From NCBI GenBank assembly GCA_024638905.1, contig JAHEJH010000048.1, positions 1 through 6,863 of the forward strand: 6,863 nucleotides of DNA, in the 5' to 3' direction. The stretch is from Luminiphilus sp. (lineage in GTDB: Bacteria > Pseudomonadota > Gammaproteobacteria > Pseudomonadales > Halieaceae). The position numbers and the translations under genes are program-made. The notes under the pieces were generated by a model. That model was not told the origin of the DNA. It made no database searches and saw only the letters and a program-made list of their open reading frames with translations. Shown here piece after piece: positions 6,520 to 6,863 of the stretch (within the stretch, counting starts at the first letter, position 1; every line of letters starts with the position of its first letter).

Positions 6520-6530
6520 TTTCTGTTTGT

Positions 6531-6863
6531 TGGTGGAGGCGGCGGGAGTTGAACCCGCGTCCGCCAGCACTCTGCCTTTGGCTCTACATGCTTAGTTTCC
6601 GTTAATTGATTTAACGGACAACAGCCCAACGGTCAGGACGTTGACCGCGATTCTCGAAAAATTTAACCGTGACAGCCGAGACATCAGCCACTGCGATCCA
6701 GTTCTATATGACAGTCAAAAGCGCGGTACTGGCACCTTACTTAAGACCGCCAGGGCCGAAGCACCTGGATGGTGTTACAAAGGGCTACTTACGCAGCCAG
6801 TTGTGCACCGTAGTTGTCGTCATTGGCAACTAATAGTTTGCAGCTTTGGATTTACGTGATTGG
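6531..6863 (-). ncRNA. ssrA: tmRNA (ssrA), 5' end beyond the window
   Basis: Transfer-messenger RNA, which with SmpB rescues stalled ribosomes and tags the unfinished protein for proteolysis. On the minus strand the 3' end is a canonical T-arm and acceptor (GCGGG-TTCAACT-CCCGC, then CGCCTCCACCA) with an encoded CCA at 6533-6531. Just upstream is ACTAAGCATGTAGA, the conserved tRNA-like-domain junction. A perfect 7-base stem (6599-6605 with 6611-6617) and a GGTCA/TGACC hairpin (6631-6635 with 6642-6646) match the pseudoknot region. The tag reading frame lies at 6827-6789. Only about 36 bases upstream of the resume codon are present, so roughly 50-70 bases including the 5' acceptor strand are missing. 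It is a one-piece tmRNA, not the permuted two-piece form. It converges on the barrel operon. Confidence 0.97.
6789..6827 (-). other. tmRNA tag-peptide reading frame (ANDDNYGAQLAA)
   Basis: On the minus strand the resume codon GCC (6827-6825) starts twelve codons reading A-N-D-D-N-Y-G-A-Q-L-A-A and ends at TAA (6791-6789). TTAGTT immediately before the resume codon resembles the E. coli resume context (TAGTC before GCA). With the Ala delivered by tmRNA itself, the full tag would be 13 residues. The LAA end is the degron typically read by ClpXP. Confidence 0.95.

Larger units (their letters stand above)
6282..6530. other. Gene-free region between the barrel gene and ssrA
   Basis: No credible protein gene lies in these 249 bases. 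From left to right they hold a TAAGCGG/CCGCTTA inverted repeat (6279-6285 and 6340-6346) enclosing GCCTG/CAGGC (6291-6295 and 6307-6311) and GCGGCT/AGCCGC (6321-6326 and 6338-6343). Next come a terminator-like hairpin (6346-6378), a 20-base copy of the ssrA 3' end (6387-6406), two small palindromes (6417-6430 and 6455-6469), and the ssrA terminator (6490-6519). The barrel operon and ssrA converge here, so most hairpins probably serve transcription end. Confidence 0.7.

Noticed and set aside
6363..6605. Plus-strand open frame containing two WWRRRE stretches
   Set aside because: It reads through the two copies of the ssrA 3' end antisense; RRRELNPRP-like peptides are a familiar artefact of tmRNA/tRNA ends. 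It lacks a ribosome binding site and crosses two terminators.
6641..6859. Plus-strand open frame of 72 codons
   Set aside because: It lies entirely antisense to tmRNA and has no ribosome binding site or recognisable sequence.

Overview
The window looks like chromosomal DNA of a gammaproteobacterium, plausibly a marine heterotroph. The evidence is a one-piece tmRNA with an ANDDNY-type tag, Gram-negative envelope proteins (Tat and Sec signal peptides, two outer-membrane barrel candidates), G+C-rich coding sequence, and an FGly-type sulfatase of a kind common in marine bacteria. The lineage is inferred from these features; no database search was possible.

Layout. Bases 98-1621 (+) encode a Tat-exported molybdenum sulfite dehydrogenase (SorA-like) with a c-type cytochrome domain fused to its C-terminus. 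After a 249-base gap, 1871-4228 (+) encodes a 785-residue periplasmic arylsulfatase carrying the CSPTR formylglycine motif, closed by a strong hairpin terminator at 4263-4291. Two secreted proteins follow, at 4365-5261 and 5313-6281 (+). They are 51 bases apart and probably co-transcribed. Both resemble outer-membrane beta-barrels of the 'transporter / MetA-pathway of phenol degradation' kind. From 6282 to 6530 there is no credible gene, only terminators, short palindromes and a degenerate second copy of the tmRNA 3' end. From 6531 to the right edge lies ssrA (tmRNA) on the minus strand, cut off at its 5' end by the window boundary.

How the genes may work together. The sulfatase would remove sulfate from an organic sulfate ester in the periplasm, and the barrels could admit a hydrophobic or aromatic substrate. 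The sulfite dehydrogenase would oxidise sulfite to sulfate and pass electrons to the respiratory chain through its own heme. Sulfatases release sulfate, not sulfite, so a direct metabolic link between the first two genes is not shown; a shared organosulfur theme is an inference.

The most noteworthy features are the single-chain Mo/heme sulfite dehydrogenase, the duplicated ssrA 3' end plus terminator (possible trace of integration at ssrA), the 12-codon tmRNA tag ending in GAQLAA, and the near-identical terminator stems after the sulfatase and after ssrA. I found no CRISPR array, transposase, integrase or clearly new multi-gene system.
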